Shown here: one piece after another, positions 41,857 through 50,946 of the stretch
Layout of the letters: the number at the start of each line of letters is the position of its first letter
Position numbering within the stretch: position 1 is the stretch's first letter
From: CAWUFC02 sp963921335
GTDB taxonomy: Bacteria > Pseudomonadota > Gammaproteobacteria > Pseudomonadales > Halieaceae
Direction: 5' to 3'
Length of the DNA stretch: 64,000 nt
NCBI GenBank assembly: GCA_963921335.3
Contig: CAWUFC020000001.1
Location: forward strand, 124,001-188,000
Made by a program: the position numbers and the translations under genes
The notes under the pieces: model-generated
Database searches by the model: none
Told to the model about the DNA's origin: nothing
Seen by the model: only the letters and a program-made list of their open reading frames with translations

Positions 41857-44283
41857 TTGTTGGCACCCAATCAAGCCAGCCCTCACTGCCTTTACCTCGA
41901 TGAGATTGGCGGCGAAGCAGTAGGCGGTAAAGCACAGGGATTGGCGGAATTGACCGGCATGGGGCTGACGGTCCCGAAGGCCTTTGTCATTATTAACGCC
42001 ACGCAGACTGAACTGCCAGATGCATTGGATGAGTATTACCAGTCTATAGGTGGCGGCGTGGTTGCCGTTCGCTCTTCAGCCATTGGCGAAGACGGTGAGC
42101 AGGCGTCTTTCGCAGGTCAGTATGAAACCATACTCAATGTCAGCGGTATCATCGAACTCGAAACTGCCGTAAAGCAATGCATTGATTCACTGCACAGTGC
42201 ACGCGCTGAAGCTTACAACTCCGATCAGGCACACTTGGAAGACACGCACATGTGCGTCGTGGTTCAACAGATGGTGGACTGCTATGCCGCAGGGGTTTTG
42301 TTCACCGCTGACCCGGTCTCCGGTCGTCACGATCGACTGATTATTGACGCGGTGCATGGGCTAGGGGAAGCACTGGTCAGCGGTGAGAAAACGCCCGATC
42401 ACTATGAACTGGACCCGGCAAACAAACTGGTACTGAAAGAGCTGTCCGGCCCCAGCCCCATACTGAGCGACAGCCAAATCCAATTACTGGCTGAGCAGGC
42501 CCGCAATGCGGCCGAGCATCACGGCGATCACCTCGACCTGGAGTGGGCAATCGACCAGCAGGGCCAGCTGCAATGGCTGCAGGCCCGCCCCATCACCACA
42601 CTTGGTGGTGACCTCAACGAGGGCTTTACTGCCATTCCTGAAGATCACGTGATCACGCGCTGCAATGTCGGCGAGATGATGCCAGGGCCGGTATGCCCGC
42701 TGACCTTTTCAACCCAGGGACGCGCGATTGAACACGGCATGCAGCACATGCATGTCTGCTACGCGGGAAGACCCGCCATTACTGACGAGTGGACCCAGAT
42801 CAACCTGTTCTACGGCCACATGTTCATTAACCTCAGCGGCGGCCTCCAGGCTGCCCGTGCAGTGTCGGTGACAGACGCAGAGACCATGGGGCAAACCCTG
42901 TGTGGGCGTCTGATTCCAGAACTCAAGGAACCCACAGACAAGCGACCACTACCGTTGCGCTGGTGGGGCACCTTCAAATTTATGCGCTACTGCCTTCGGG
43001 CGACCAAGGTCATCAAGGAGTTTTACACCCGCTTTGATCACTTTCAGGTGGAATTGAAAGTGTCGTCGCTCGAGATGGCTCGGGAGCTGGAATCCAATTT
43101 CCATTGGCTGCCGGAGGCCGACGAGGTGCACCTTCGATCTTCAGCCTACTCCGGGGTTATGGAAGGCATTATCCAGGGCATTGTTACTGGCAAACAGAAA
43201 AACCCTACCCCTGAAGAAGCCGCGGCCCTGCAGGGTGAGGCGGCACGCCTGTTGGCCGGTGCTGAGGACGTCGAAAGTGCGGTCATGGTCGAACAGCTGG
43301 ATGCCGTGGTCGATATGATTGCGCTTGATGCCGATGAGGCCGAGCGTTTCCGCGGTCTGGACGCCGACAAGGCCCTGGAGTGGCTACAAGGTGACAGTTC
43401 AGGGGAGGTGGGTGAGGCCTTCGCTGACTTTTTGTCACGGCACGGCCATCGCGGTTACCGGGAGCTCTGTGTCAGGGAAAAAGCATGGCGTGAAGATCCG
43501 GTGCAGGTGGTCACCACCATGCAGGCCACAATAGGGTCGCGTCTCAGCGGCCACTACCAGCCGCGAGCTTCTCTCGCCGTGGATCTCAATGAACTCAGTG
43601 GCGCCTTAAAACGATTCCTGCCTGCAGCCCACAAGGCTATACGCCAGCGGGAGGAAACCAAGTCCATGCTGGTTGAGGCCACTTATCGCCTTAAGATTGG
43701 TTACCGTCACCTGGGACGTTTGCTGGTTCAGGAAGGACACCTCGATGATGAAGACCTGGTGTATTTCTTCTCCAGAGCCGAGCTCAATCAGTTTTGCGAA
43801 AACCCCAATACCGCGGATGTCGAGCGAGCTCGCAAGCGCCAGACCGCTATCGGCTTCCAGCAGAAGCTCGAGTTTGAGGACATTTATGTGGGCTTTGCAG
43901 AACCCAGGGAACGCGAGGTAGTAGACGCCGATGCCAACCAACTGGTGGGCAGGCCGGTTAGCCGGGGTGTCGTAGAGGGTACAGTGCGGGTCGCCACCAG
44001 CCTGGAAGAAGCCGCTGGACTACAGCCCGGTGAGATACTGGTGTCTCACATTACCGATATTGGCTGGACGCCTTATTTCAGCCTGATTTCGGGCCTGGCC
44101 ACCGATGTCGGCAGTGCCGTGTCACACGGGGCGGTGATCGCCCGGGAATATGGGCTACCTGCGATTGTGAACCTTCGCCACGCTACCAAAACCCTGCGCA
44201 GCGGAGAGCGTATTCGACTCGATGCCGACAAGGGTGTGATCACAAGGCTGGATATGCCGAGAACCGGAGATAGTCCTCAGTGA
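41857..44283 (+). CDS. PEP-synthase/rifampicin-phosphotransferase-like dikinase
   Basis: 808 residues from TTG 41857, with AAGGA seven bases upstream. Residues 15-260 form the PPDK-type ATP-grasp domain (GGKAQGLAEL, VVAVRSSAIGEDGEQASFAGQYET, LEWAIDQQGQLQWLQARPI). A long middle helical region follows, and the end (about 690-790) is the swivelling phosphohistidine domain, GSAVSHGAVIAREYGLPA with His757. The PEP/pyruvate-binding barrel of true PpsA is missing, so this looks like rifampicin phosphotransferase or another small-molecule dikinase, using ATP to phosphorylate an unknown acceptor with release of AMP and Pi. The next gene overlaps its stop by four bases (GTGA), so they are translated together. 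Confidence 0.87.
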   Translation: MLAPNQASPHCLYLDEIGGEAVGGKAQGLAELTGMGLTVPKAFVIINATQTELPDALDEYYQSIGGGVVAVRSSAIGEDGEQASFAGQYETILNVSGIIELETAVKQCIDSLHSARAEAYNSDQAHLEDTHMCVVVQQMVDCYAAGVLFTADPVSGRHDRLIIDAVHGLGEALVSGEKTPDHYELDPANKLVLKELSGPSPILSDSQIQLLAEQARNAAEHHGDHLDLEWAIDQQGQLQWLQARPITTLGGDLNEGFTAIPEDHVITRCNVGEMMPGPVCPLTFSTQGRAIEHGMQHMHVCYAGRPAITDEWTQINLFYGHMFINLSGGLQAARAVSVTDAETMGQTLCGRLIPELKEPTDKRPLPLRWWGTFKFMRYCLRATKVIKEFYTRFDHFQVELKVSSLEMARELESNFHWLPEADEVHLRSSAYSGVMEGIIQGIVTGKQKNPTPEEAAALQGEAARLLAGAEDVESAVMVEQLDAVVDMIALDADEAERFRGLDADKALEWLQGDSSGEVGEAFADFLSRHGHRGYRELCVREKAWREDPVQVVTTMQATIGSRLSGHYQPRASLAVDLNELSGALKRFLPAAHKAIRQREETKSMLVEATYRLKIGYRHLGRLLVQEGHLDDEDLVYFFSRAELNQFCENPNTADVERARKRQTAIGFQQKLEFEDIYVGFAEPREREVVDADANQLVGRPVSRGVVEGTVRVATSLEEAAGLQPGEILVSHITDIGWTPYFSLISGLATDVGSAVSHGAVIAREYGLPAIVNLRHATKTLRSGERIRLDADKGVITRLDMPRTGDSPQ

Positions 44284-45089
44284 CCCGGCCTGCGGAAACA
44301 TGGTTGCGCGCCAGCTGTGAACTCAGTTTTGAAGTCACCGCGCCCACACCCATGGTGTTTATGTTGCGCCCGCGCAGTAATGCCCGCCAGTGGGTAGCTG
44401 CTGAGGAATATCAGCTGGCACCCTGTATTCACGTTAAAGAATATACAGACAGCTTTGGCAATCTGTGCCAGCGGCTGGTGGCGCCCACCGGGCAGTTTCG
44501 ATTGGCAACGCGCACTGATGTGCTGGTGACGCAGGCTGAACCCGGCAGCGCCGCGGATGGCTTTATCTCCGTGCCCGACCTGCCCGATCATCTGCTCAGC
44601 TATTTGCTGCCCAGCCGTTACTGTGAGGTAGACCGACTCGGCCAGCTGGCCCAGCAGATCGTCGCCGGCAGAACCCCGGGATTTGATCAGGTCGAGGCCA
44701 TCTGTGACTGGGTGCGCACTAATGTCGACTATGTACCCCTGAGCAGCATGTTACCCGTGTCTGCCACCGAGGTGATCGACCGCGGCGAGGGGGTTTGCCG
44801 TGACCTGGCGCACATTGCCATATCACTGTGCCGTGCGCTGTGCATCCCAGCCCGCATGACCGTCGGTTATCTGCACGAGCTGGACCCCATGGACATTCAC
44901 GCCTGGTTTGAGGCCTACGTGGGAAACCGCTGGCACACGTTTGATCCAACATCTCCGGAAGGCCCCGGCTGGCGCATTGTTCTGGCCTGTGGGCGGGATG
45001 CCGCCGACGTGGCCATATATAACCAATACGGCCCCATGCTGCTGCCTCGGGACATGCAGGTGTCGGTCGAGACCACAAATGGGCCCTAA
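44280..45089 (+). CDS. Transglutaminase-like cysteine protease-fold protein
   Basis: 269 residues from GTG 44280, overlapping the dikinase stop. The C-terminal transglutaminase core reads GEGVCRDLAHIAISLCRAL (catalytic Cys), DIHAWFEAYVGNRWHTFDPT (catalytic His and Asp). The N-terminal part (about 1-130) has the beta-rich region seen in the family that accompanies alpha-E and circularly permuted ATP-grasp genes. Members may hydrolyse or form isopeptide bonds. Here it sits between the dikinase and the Anbu gene, which is a recurring genomic setting for Anbu. Confidence 0.9.
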   Translation: MTRPAETWLRASCELSFEVTAPTPMVFMLRPRSNARQWVAAEEYQLAPCIHVKEYTDSFGNLCQRLVAPTGQFRLATRTDVLVTQAEPGSAADGFISVPDLPDHLLSYLLPSRYCEVDRLGQLAQQIVAGRTPGFDQVEAICDWVRTNVDYVPLSSMLPVSATEVIDRGEGVCRDLAHIAISLCRALCIPARMTVGYLHELDPMDIHAWFEAYVGNRWHTFDPTSPEGPGWRIVLACGRDAADVAIYNQYGPMLLPRDMQVSVETTNGP

Positions 45090-45156
45090 ATGCCAATTCC
45101 ACAGCCCGGGAAAACCTGCTAACTTGCGCTGCTAATACTAAAGATTCCCACTGTTT

Positions 45157-45930
45157 ATGACCTATTGCGTTGCCATTGCTACCAATGACGGCCTGGTGTT
45201 CTGCTCTGATTCGCGAACCAACGCGGGCGCAGACCGGCTGTCCACCTACAGCAAAATGCACATTTACAACATCTCCGATGAGCGCACCATCGTGTTGCTC
45301 AGCGCCGGCAACCTGGCCACCACTCAGGCGGTCCTGGGTCAGATCGACTCCGACCTGGACGACGAGGAAGCCGAGTCGCTGGCCAATCGCGAGCGCATGT
45401 CAGACATCGCCAAGTACATCGGCCGAGTCAGCCGTGAGCAACAGGAAGAGGCTCAGGACTCTACCGGCAACAGCGATATCAACACCTCTGCATCCTTTAT
45501 CGTGGGCGGGCAGATAGAGGGCGGCGAGCCAGCCATCTTTATGGTGTATTCAGAGGGCAACTATATTTCTGTGTCCGACGAAACGCCCTATCTGCAGATC
45601 GGTGAGAACAAGTACGGCAAACCCATCCTCGATCGCATTCTGGTACCAGAGACCAGCCTGGAGGATGCCGCGCGCTGCGCCCTGGTATCCATGGACTCAA
45701 CCATGGCCGCTAACGCTACGGTAGGGCCGCCTATCGAAGTATTGGTCTATGAAAACGATACCTTCGAATCAGACCACTACATTAAGCTCTCCGGTGAAGA
45801 CAGTTACTTGTTGAACCTGCGCCAGAGCTGGCGGGCTGCCATTCAGAAAGCGTTTACGGAACTACCCCTATTCGACTGGGAGAAACGCACGGCGCCACCT
45901 CTGCAGGCAGTCACTGAAGAGCACAATTAA
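45157..45930 (+). CDS. Anbu, proteasome beta-subunit homologue
   Basis: 257 residues. After removal of Met the N-terminal Thr1 (TYCVAIATNDGLVFCSDSRTNAG) is the presumed nucleophile; Asp17 and Lys32 occupy the places of the proteasome catalytic residues. The fold continues with the typical FIVGGQIEGGEPAIFMVYSEGNYISV strand. Anbu (also called BPH/ancestral beta) forms rings and is regarded as a threonine peptidase of unknown substrate. Its neighbours here are the classical set: transglutaminase upstream, with alpha-E and ATP-grasp genes downstream on the other strand. Its TAA stop overlaps the stop of the convergent metallopeptidase gene by four bases. Confidence 0.93.
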   Translation: MTYCVAIATNDGLVFCSDSRTNAGADRLSTYSKMHIYNISDERTIVLLSAGNLATTQAVLGQIDSDLDDEEAESLANRERMSDIAKYIGRVSREQQEEAQDSTGNSDINTSASFIVGGQIEGGEPAIFMVYSEGNYISVSDETPYLQIGENKYGKPILDRILVPETSLEDAARCALVSMDSTMAANATVGPPIEVLVYENDTFESDHYIKLSGEDSYLLNLRQSWRAAIQKAFTELPLFDWEKRTAPPLQAVTEEHN

Positions 45931-46949
45931 GCCGTACTCGCGGAGATTATCGCTCTATTGATAAAGGCCAGTTTGGATCGCACCCCCACACCCAGCACGA
46001 AGGGGTAGGCGTCACGATTACCCAGACTGCGGCTGACCTCGTTCAGCCCCAGACTCAACTCCCCCCAGGCCAGCAGCTGTTGCTCTATATCCGTGGCCAG
46101 AACACAGGCATCGACAAAACCATGGGTGACCGCTGTCTCCAGCGCATCCGTGATGTGCAGCAGGTGGGCAAAGCTCTCCGCCCAGTCTTCAAGCGGATGG
46201 CCGCTGGCATAGGGGCTGATAAAGTTTTGCTGCCAGTCCGCAGGCGCTCCAGTGGCGTAGTATTTTTTTAGCGCGGCATCATAGTCTGCCTCAGGGTCAC
46301 CGAATACCTGCGTGAATGCCAACAGGTCAGTCACCAGCTGAGGGTAAAAATAGTGTCCGGCCTCGTGGCGGAAGTGCCCCAGCAGCGTGCGATAACGCTG
46401 GCCCATCAGCTCGCGCTGCTGCACACGCTGCACGTCATCCGCCTCCATGTGATTAATGGTAATCAGCCCATCCTTGTGGCCGGTGCTGACAAACTGTTCC
46501 ATCACATCGGGATGGCTGCGCTGGTCTTCCACAAAATCAAAACGCATGGGCCCTGCAGGGTTGCCATTGCCCGCCCCCGGATTCAGGCCGAGGCGAGCCA
46601 GGCCGTCAAACAGGTGTCGCTTGGCCTGCTCGAGGCGCTTCCAGCGCTGCAAATTCTCCGGCCTGCGCACCACGGGGATCGTGCGATTAAAACGGCAAGC
46701 CGAACACAGTGCGTCATCCGTCGTATCGGCACCCTGAGGTACCAGACCATTACAAACCTGATAGTTGCTGCGATTGGCACACAGCTGATAGCGCTGGCCA
46801 GCCTGGTCTAACAGACCCTGACCTTCAGTGTCCCCGACGCATATTATGCGGCGCTCAAGTGGCTCATAACCCAGCGTACGGCCGCATTGCAGGCAGCGGG
46901 TATTATCGCTGAAGACTGTGCTTCCGCACACGCAGGAGAGAGCTTTCAT
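45927..46949 (-). CDS. Zinc-ribbon putative metallopeptidase
   Basis: 340 residues. Two zinc ribbons begin the chain (Cys6, Cys8, Cys19, Cys22; then Cys57, Cys66, Cys82, Cys85). HFRHEAGHYF holds HEAGH (His195-Glu196-His199), and EDWAESFAHLLH some 60 residues later is the place for the third ligand Glu. This matches the putative zinc-binding metallopeptidase family that often travels with the Anbu/alpha-E/ATP-grasp genes. A protease or maturation role in the same system is likely. The gene lies four bases from the alpha-E gene upstream on the same strand. Confidence 0.88.
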   Translation of the reverse strand: MKALSCVCGSTVFSDNTRCLQCGRTLGYEPLERRIICVGDTEGQGLLDQAGQRYQLCANRSNYQVCNGLVPQGADTTDDALCSACRFNRTIPVVRRPENLQRWKRLEQAKRHLFDGLARLGLNPGAGNGNPAGPMRFDFVEDQRSHPDVMEQFVSTGHKDGLITINHMEADDVQRVQQRELMGQRYRTLLGHFRHEAGHYFYPQLVTDLLAFTQVFGDPEADYDAALKKYYATGAPADWQQNFISPYASGHPLEDWAESFAHLLHITDALETAVTHGFVDACVLATDIEQQLLAWGELSLGLNEVSRSLGNRDAYPFVLGVGVRSKLAFINRAIISASTA

Positions 46950-46953
46950 GTGT

Positions 46954-47883
46954 CTAGCTCAGGCCAAACCAGGTTTCTGCCACTGCCCGGTCAATGGCCT
47001 GCAAGCGCAGCTGCATGTCGTCCAGAAACTCATGCAGGGGTTCACCGCGCAGCTTGCGGCAGTTAGTGCGCTTGAGTCTGCGCGACACAGACTGAACAAC
47101 TTTTAGTGCAGGGGCGTTCCCCGGCAGCAGTCGCATGCTGTTTTCCACCTCGGTCAGGCAGAACGCGAGAGCTCTGGGAAACTCACCACTGCGCAACAGA
47201 AAGTGGCGCACTTCAGCGGGTTTCACATTAGTTTGCACGCTGCGGCGATACATTTGGTAGGCACTGAAAGATTGCAGCAGGCTGATCCAGAGTACGTTCT
47301 GGTAAGGCAAGGCCTCTTCACCCACTTCATCCATCAGGGTGGTCGTTGCCACATCAACAATACGCGTAGTCATGTCCGCCCGTTCGAGAAAACGTCCCAT
47401 ACGCACAAACTGATAGGCACTGTCGTGGTTCATAGCCCCGGACAGCATGCCACTGATTTGCTGGCTGGATTCAACAATGCCGTTCAACACCTGGTGGCGC
47501 GAGCCGCGCGGCAAACCCTTGCTGGCGCGCCGCGCCACTCGCAGGTACAAACTGTTCACCAGCTCAAACGCCTCGGCAGGAAGCACCTCACGCGTGGTAC
47601 GCATATTTTCCCTGGCACCCTGCAGGGAACTCAAAATCGAGGAGGGGTTGGCCCGTTCGCTGAACACATAGTTCACAATATTGGTTTCAGTCGACGCACC
47701 CGGAAGAGAGGCAAAGCCCTCCTGTGCACCGAGCACATCCAGTATCAACCCCCAACCGGGCTGCACCTCGCGCGGCATATCCAGCACAGCGTTATGACGT
47801 ACTAATAACAGTCGCGCGGTATCTTCGCTGCGTTCGATATAGCGGGCCAGCCAATAGACTCTGTTCGCAACACTGGAGAGCAT
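46954..47883 (-). CDS. Alpha-E domain protein
   Basis: 309 residues, nearly all helical, beginning MLSSVANRVYWLARYIERSEDTARLL, the defining motif of the alpha-E family (formerly DUF403). QYRDSAYQFVRMGRFLERADMTTRIVDV-type helices with paired Arg/Glu recur, as here in YQFVRMGRFLERADMTTRIVDV. Its role is unknown, but it consistently accompanies circularly permuted ATP-grasp proteins and may hold the substrate. The gene overlaps the ATP-grasp stop by one base, indicating tight coupling. Confidence 0.92.
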   Translation of the reverse strand: MLSSVANRVYWLARYIERSEDTARLLLVRHNAVLDMPREVQPGWGLILDVLGAQEGFASLPGASTETNIVNYVFSERANPSSILSSLQGARENMRTTREVLPAEAFELVNSLYLRVARRASKGLPRGSRHQVLNGIVESSQQISGMLSGAMNHDSAYQFVRMGRFLERADMTTRIVDVATTTLMDEVGEEALPYQNVLWISLLQSFSAYQMYRRSVQTNVKPAEVRHFLLRSGEFPRALAFCLTEVENSMRLLPGNAPALKVVQSVSRRLKRTNCRKLRGEPLHEFLDDMQLRLQAIDRAVAETWFGLS

Positions 47884-49382
47884 CAGGAAGACTCCGTATC
47901 AACAATCCAGGTGTCTTTACTGCCGCCACCCTGAGATGAGTTAACCACCAGCGAACCCTTTCGCAAAGCCACCCGGGTAAGCCCGCCCGCAGTCACGTAG
48001 TGCTTCTTGCCCTGCAATACAAAGGGCCGCAAATCGAGATGGCGAGGTTGCAGGCTGTTGCCGCACAAGGTCGGAGCGGTCGACAAGGAAAGTGCGGGCT
48101 GGGCCATGTAATTGCGCGGGTTCTTCTTGATCAAGGCAGCAAACTCTTCGCGCTGCTTTTTAGTCGAGGCAGGCCCGATCAACATGCCGTAACCGCCAGA
48201 CTCATTGGCCGGTTTGACGACCATGTTTTCAAGATTGGCCAGCACATGCTTGCAATGCTTGGGATTCACACACAAAAAGGACGTTACGTTGGGGATAATC
48301 GGATCCTCATCAAGGTAGTACTTGATGCTGTCAGGCACATAGGTGTACACCACCTTATCATCCGCCACCCCGGCTCCGGGCGCGTTCGCCAGGCCCACGT
48401 TGCCCTTGCGCCAGGCCCGAAACAGCCCCGGTGTACCCAATGCAGAATCTGGCCTGAACACTTCCGGATCCAGAAAATCATCGTTGATGCGGCGGTAAAT
48501 AACATCGATGTGCTCCAGGCCCTTGATGGTGCGCATGTAGACCTTGTCGTCATCTCCCACCACCAGGTCGGATCCTTCAACCAGCTCCGCACCCATGCGC
48601 TGGGCCAGGAAAGCGTGCTCAAAGTAGGCTGAGTTGTAGATTCCCGGAGTGAGCACTGCTACCTCTGGCTTGACCTTGCTACGCGGCGAGAGTGAGGCAA
48701 GTGTCTCGAACAGCTGGGAGGGGTAGTCGTCCACAGGCAGGATAAAATTATTCTCAAACAGCTGCGGCAAAACCCGCTTAGACACAGCTCGGTTCTCCAG
48801 CATATAGGACACGCCCGATGGCACCCTGAGGTTGTCCTCCAGCACGTACATGGTGCCATCACCGTCACGCACAAGGTCGGAACCACAGATATGGGCCCAC
48901 ACCCGATGCGGTGGCTTGGCGCCGACACAGGCCTCAAGGAAATCCGGCGAGCTGGCAATGATGTCACGTGGCACCACGCCATCTTTCAGGATTTTCTGAC
49001 TGTTGTAGATATCGTGAATAAACATATTCAGCGCGGTGAGACGCTGGGTCAGGCCTTTTTCCAGGGCCTGCCATTCCCGCAAAGGGATAATGCGAGGCAC
49101 AATATCCATGGGCCAGGCCCGATCGATATTTTCGCCATCACTGTAGACCGTGAAGCTGATGCCCATTTCCTGAATGGCCAGGTCTGCGGCCTTCTGTCGG
49201 GAGATCAAATGCCGGATCGACATCTTGCGCAGGTAGGACACCAGGCCGCGAGACGCTGCCCGGGCATTCCCAGGTGAACTGATAATCTCGTCGTAGAAGT
49301 CGCCGGGATCATAATCTCCCCAATCGATACCCTGTCTGACTCGCTCATAGGGTCTGGGGGCTTGAATGGCTTTTGGGGACAT
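47883..49382 (-). CDS. Circularly permuted ATP-grasp protein, type 2
   Basis: 499 residues. The N-terminus MYPERVRQ-like segment (YERVRQGIDWGDYDPGDFYDEI) and SPDFLEACVGAKPPHRVWAHICGSDLVRDGDGTMYVLEDNLRVPSGVSYMLENR (read over residues about 140-200) are signatures of the type 2 circularly permuted ATP-grasp ligases. NMVVKPANESGGYGML holds the ATP-binding Lys. Such enzymes are predicted amide ligases making a peptide-like metabolite or tag. It heads the minus-strand set alpha-E then metallopeptidase and, by conserved neighbourhood, works with Anbu and transglutaminase. Confidence 0.92.
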   Translation of the reverse strand: MSPKAIQAPRPYERVRQGIDWGDYDPGDFYDEIISSPGNARAASRGLVSYLRKMSIRHLISRQKAADLAIQEMGISFTVYSDGENIDRAWPMDIVPRIIPLREWQALEKGLTQRLTALNMFIHDIYNSQKILKDGVVPRDIIASSPDFLEACVGAKPPHRVWAHICGSDLVRDGDGTMYVLEDNLRVPSGVSYMLENRAVSKRVLPQLFENNFILPVDDYPSQLFETLASLSPRSKVKPEVAVLTPGIYNSAYFEHAFLAQRMGAELVEGSDLVVGDDDKVYMRTIKGLEHIDVIYRRINDDFLDPEVFRPDSALGTPGLFRAWRKGNVGLANAPGAGVADDKVVYTYVPDSIKYYLDEDPIIPNVTSFLCVNPKHCKHVLANLENMVVKPANESGGYGMLIGPASTKKQREEFAALIKKNPRNYMAQPALSLSTAPTLCGNSLQPRHLDLRPFVLQGKKHYVTAGGLTRVALRKGSLVVNSSQGGGSKDTWIVDTESS

Positions 49383-49463
49383 AATCTCTACATCAAACGC
49401 TGTTGCAATAGCTTACGTTACCACATGCCTGTGTGATCGGAAGCACGTTCCACAGGCAGTGGA

Positions 49464-50249
49464 CTATCGTCCCGTGAACTCTGGAGCACGCTTCTCGGCA
49501 AACGCTCGCATCGCCTCTTTGGAATCTTCGCTCTTGCTCAGCTCGCCGGTCAGGTTCTGCTCATAACGATATCCGTCCCGCAGGCTCATCTCTTCGATGG
49601 CATTTAAAGAGCCCTTTGCCATGCGCATCGCAAGCGGACTTTTGGCGGCCAGGGTCGCGGCCATCTCCTGAGCGGCGGGCAACAGCTCATCCGCTGGCAG
49701 GCAGGCTTCGACCACACCGGTTCGATACAGCTCGGGGCCATAGATACGCCTACCGGTCAGCGCCATGGTGCGCAAGCGCGAATGGGAAAACAGGCGCATG
49801 GCGTGGCGTTGGCCACCCAGTAAGCCCAAGTCAATTTCCGGCAGCCCGAGGCAAGCCTGCTCACTGGCCATTAAGATGTCACAGGAAGCCGCAATGGCCA
49901 GGCCACCACCCAGCGCTGCGCCGTTGATAGCCGCCACCACGGGCTTCTGGCATTCACGAATACTGTGGTAACACTCGCGAGCAGCACGACTGGTTTGCCA
50001 GTGATCCCCTGCCTGAGGCTCATGATCGGCACGCGCCTTGATGTCTGCGCCGGCGCAAAATATCTTGCCGGCACCAGTCAACACCACGGCACGCACCTGC
50101 TCAAGATCACTCAGTTGATCAAACAGAAGAGGTATATCTGACAGCATTTGCACTGAGTGTGCGTTTACTGGCGGGTTGTCCATATGCACGAGCGCAATGT
50201 GATCATCCACTATGTCACAGCGCAAAGTCTCAAGCTCCAATCCAGTCAT
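49464..50249 (-). CDS. Enoyl-CoA hydratase/isomerase
   Basis: 261 residues of the crotonase fold. VVLTGAGKIFCAGADIKAR is the CoA and oxyanion-hole region, and INGAALGGGLAIAASCDILMAS the second oxyanion Gly motif; PEIDLGLLGGQRHAMRLF contains one catalytic region where family hydratases keep Glu. The residue at that place here (IDLGLLGG) has no obvious Glu pair, so isomerase or hydrolase activity cannot be excluded. ATG 50249 follows AAGGAG by nine bases; the upstream ATG 50318 would overlap the divergent gene. Confidence 0.85.
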   Translation of the reverse strand: MTGLELETLRCDIVDDHIALVHMDNPPVNAHSVQMLSDIPLLFDQLSDLEQVRAVVLTGAGKIFCAGADIKARADHEPQAGDHWQTSRAARECYHSIRECQKPVVAAINGAALGGGLAIAASCDILMASEQACLGLPEIDLGLLGGQRHAMRLFSHSRLRTMALTGRRIYGPELYRTGVVEACLPADELLPAAQEMAATLAAKSPLAMRMAKGSLNAIEEMSLRDGYRYEQNLTGELSKSEDSKEAMRAFAEKRAPEFTGR

Positions 50250-50330
50250 ATGGAAAGGTCTCCTTGCCATTCGTTTTAGGCTACTCTTCAAGACTAGCTC
50301 ATTGATTTGGCACCACAACTGAGGAAACCC

Positions 50331-50774
50331 ATGCTCTACAAACTGTCGGCCATCATATTCACCTTTCTATTCGTCCAGCAAAGCTGGGCACAAGATAAGC
50401 CCGCTTACAGTATGGGCAATGGTGAGAAAAACTGGATCGTCACCGAGAACGCCAAACGCTCCGGCAACATCCTGACTTTTCCTGAGGTGAACATCGATGG
50501 CAACGGCTGGCTAGTGATGCATCCGTTTGAGGACGGCAGACCCAACGGCGTCAAATACGTTGCGGCCAGCTATCTGTCGTCAGGTAAGAACACTTCGGTC
50601 GACATCGAGGTGTACAAGGGCATAGAAAGCGGCGAGCGCTTCATCGTCATGCTCCATCGCGATGTGAATGAAAACGAGATTTTTGACTTTGTGTTCGTCA
50701 ATGACCGCGAGGTGATGGACAAGGCCGTGTTTGAGGGAACAACCATGATAGGCCACGTTTTCTCCGCACCCTAA
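50331..50774 (+). CDS. Hypothetical secreted protein, DUF7282-like
   Basis: 147 residues with a signal peptide ending SWAQDK (IIFTFLFVQQSWA). The mature part (SYLSSGKNTSVDIEVYKGIESGERFIVMLHRDVNENEIFDFVF) resembles the small beta-sandwich DUF7282 family found in archaeal and bacterial exported proteins, but this is only a weak impression. GAGGAAACCC precedes ATG 50331. It diverges from the enoyl-CoA hydratase gene. Confidence 0.7.
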   Translation: MLYKLSAIIFTFLFVQQSWAQDKPAYSMGNGEKNWIVTENAKRSGNILTFPEVNIDGNGWLVMHPFEDGRPNGVKYVAASYLSSGKNTSVDIEVYKGIESGERFIVMLHRDVNENEIFDFVFVNDREVMDKAVFEGTTMIGHVFSAP

Positions 50775-50946
50775 GCGGGCAGAGCTGCTCACTGTGGTGC
50801 AAAGCTAAGGCTCAATAGCGCCTTTTTAGTGCAATTGTCATCGCTCCGTCACGGAAATGACGCGAGAGACTCCCATTATCTGCGCTGGCATCCGTTTTGC
50901 ATTGTTAAATCCGTAAGGTCAATGCAGCGAGTCGGGAGGCATCGTC

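Noticed and set aside
47203..48632. Two long plus-strand frames opposite alpha-E and ATP-grasp genes
   Set aside because: Both lie entirely inside well-supported minus-strand genes and have no recognisable protein features.
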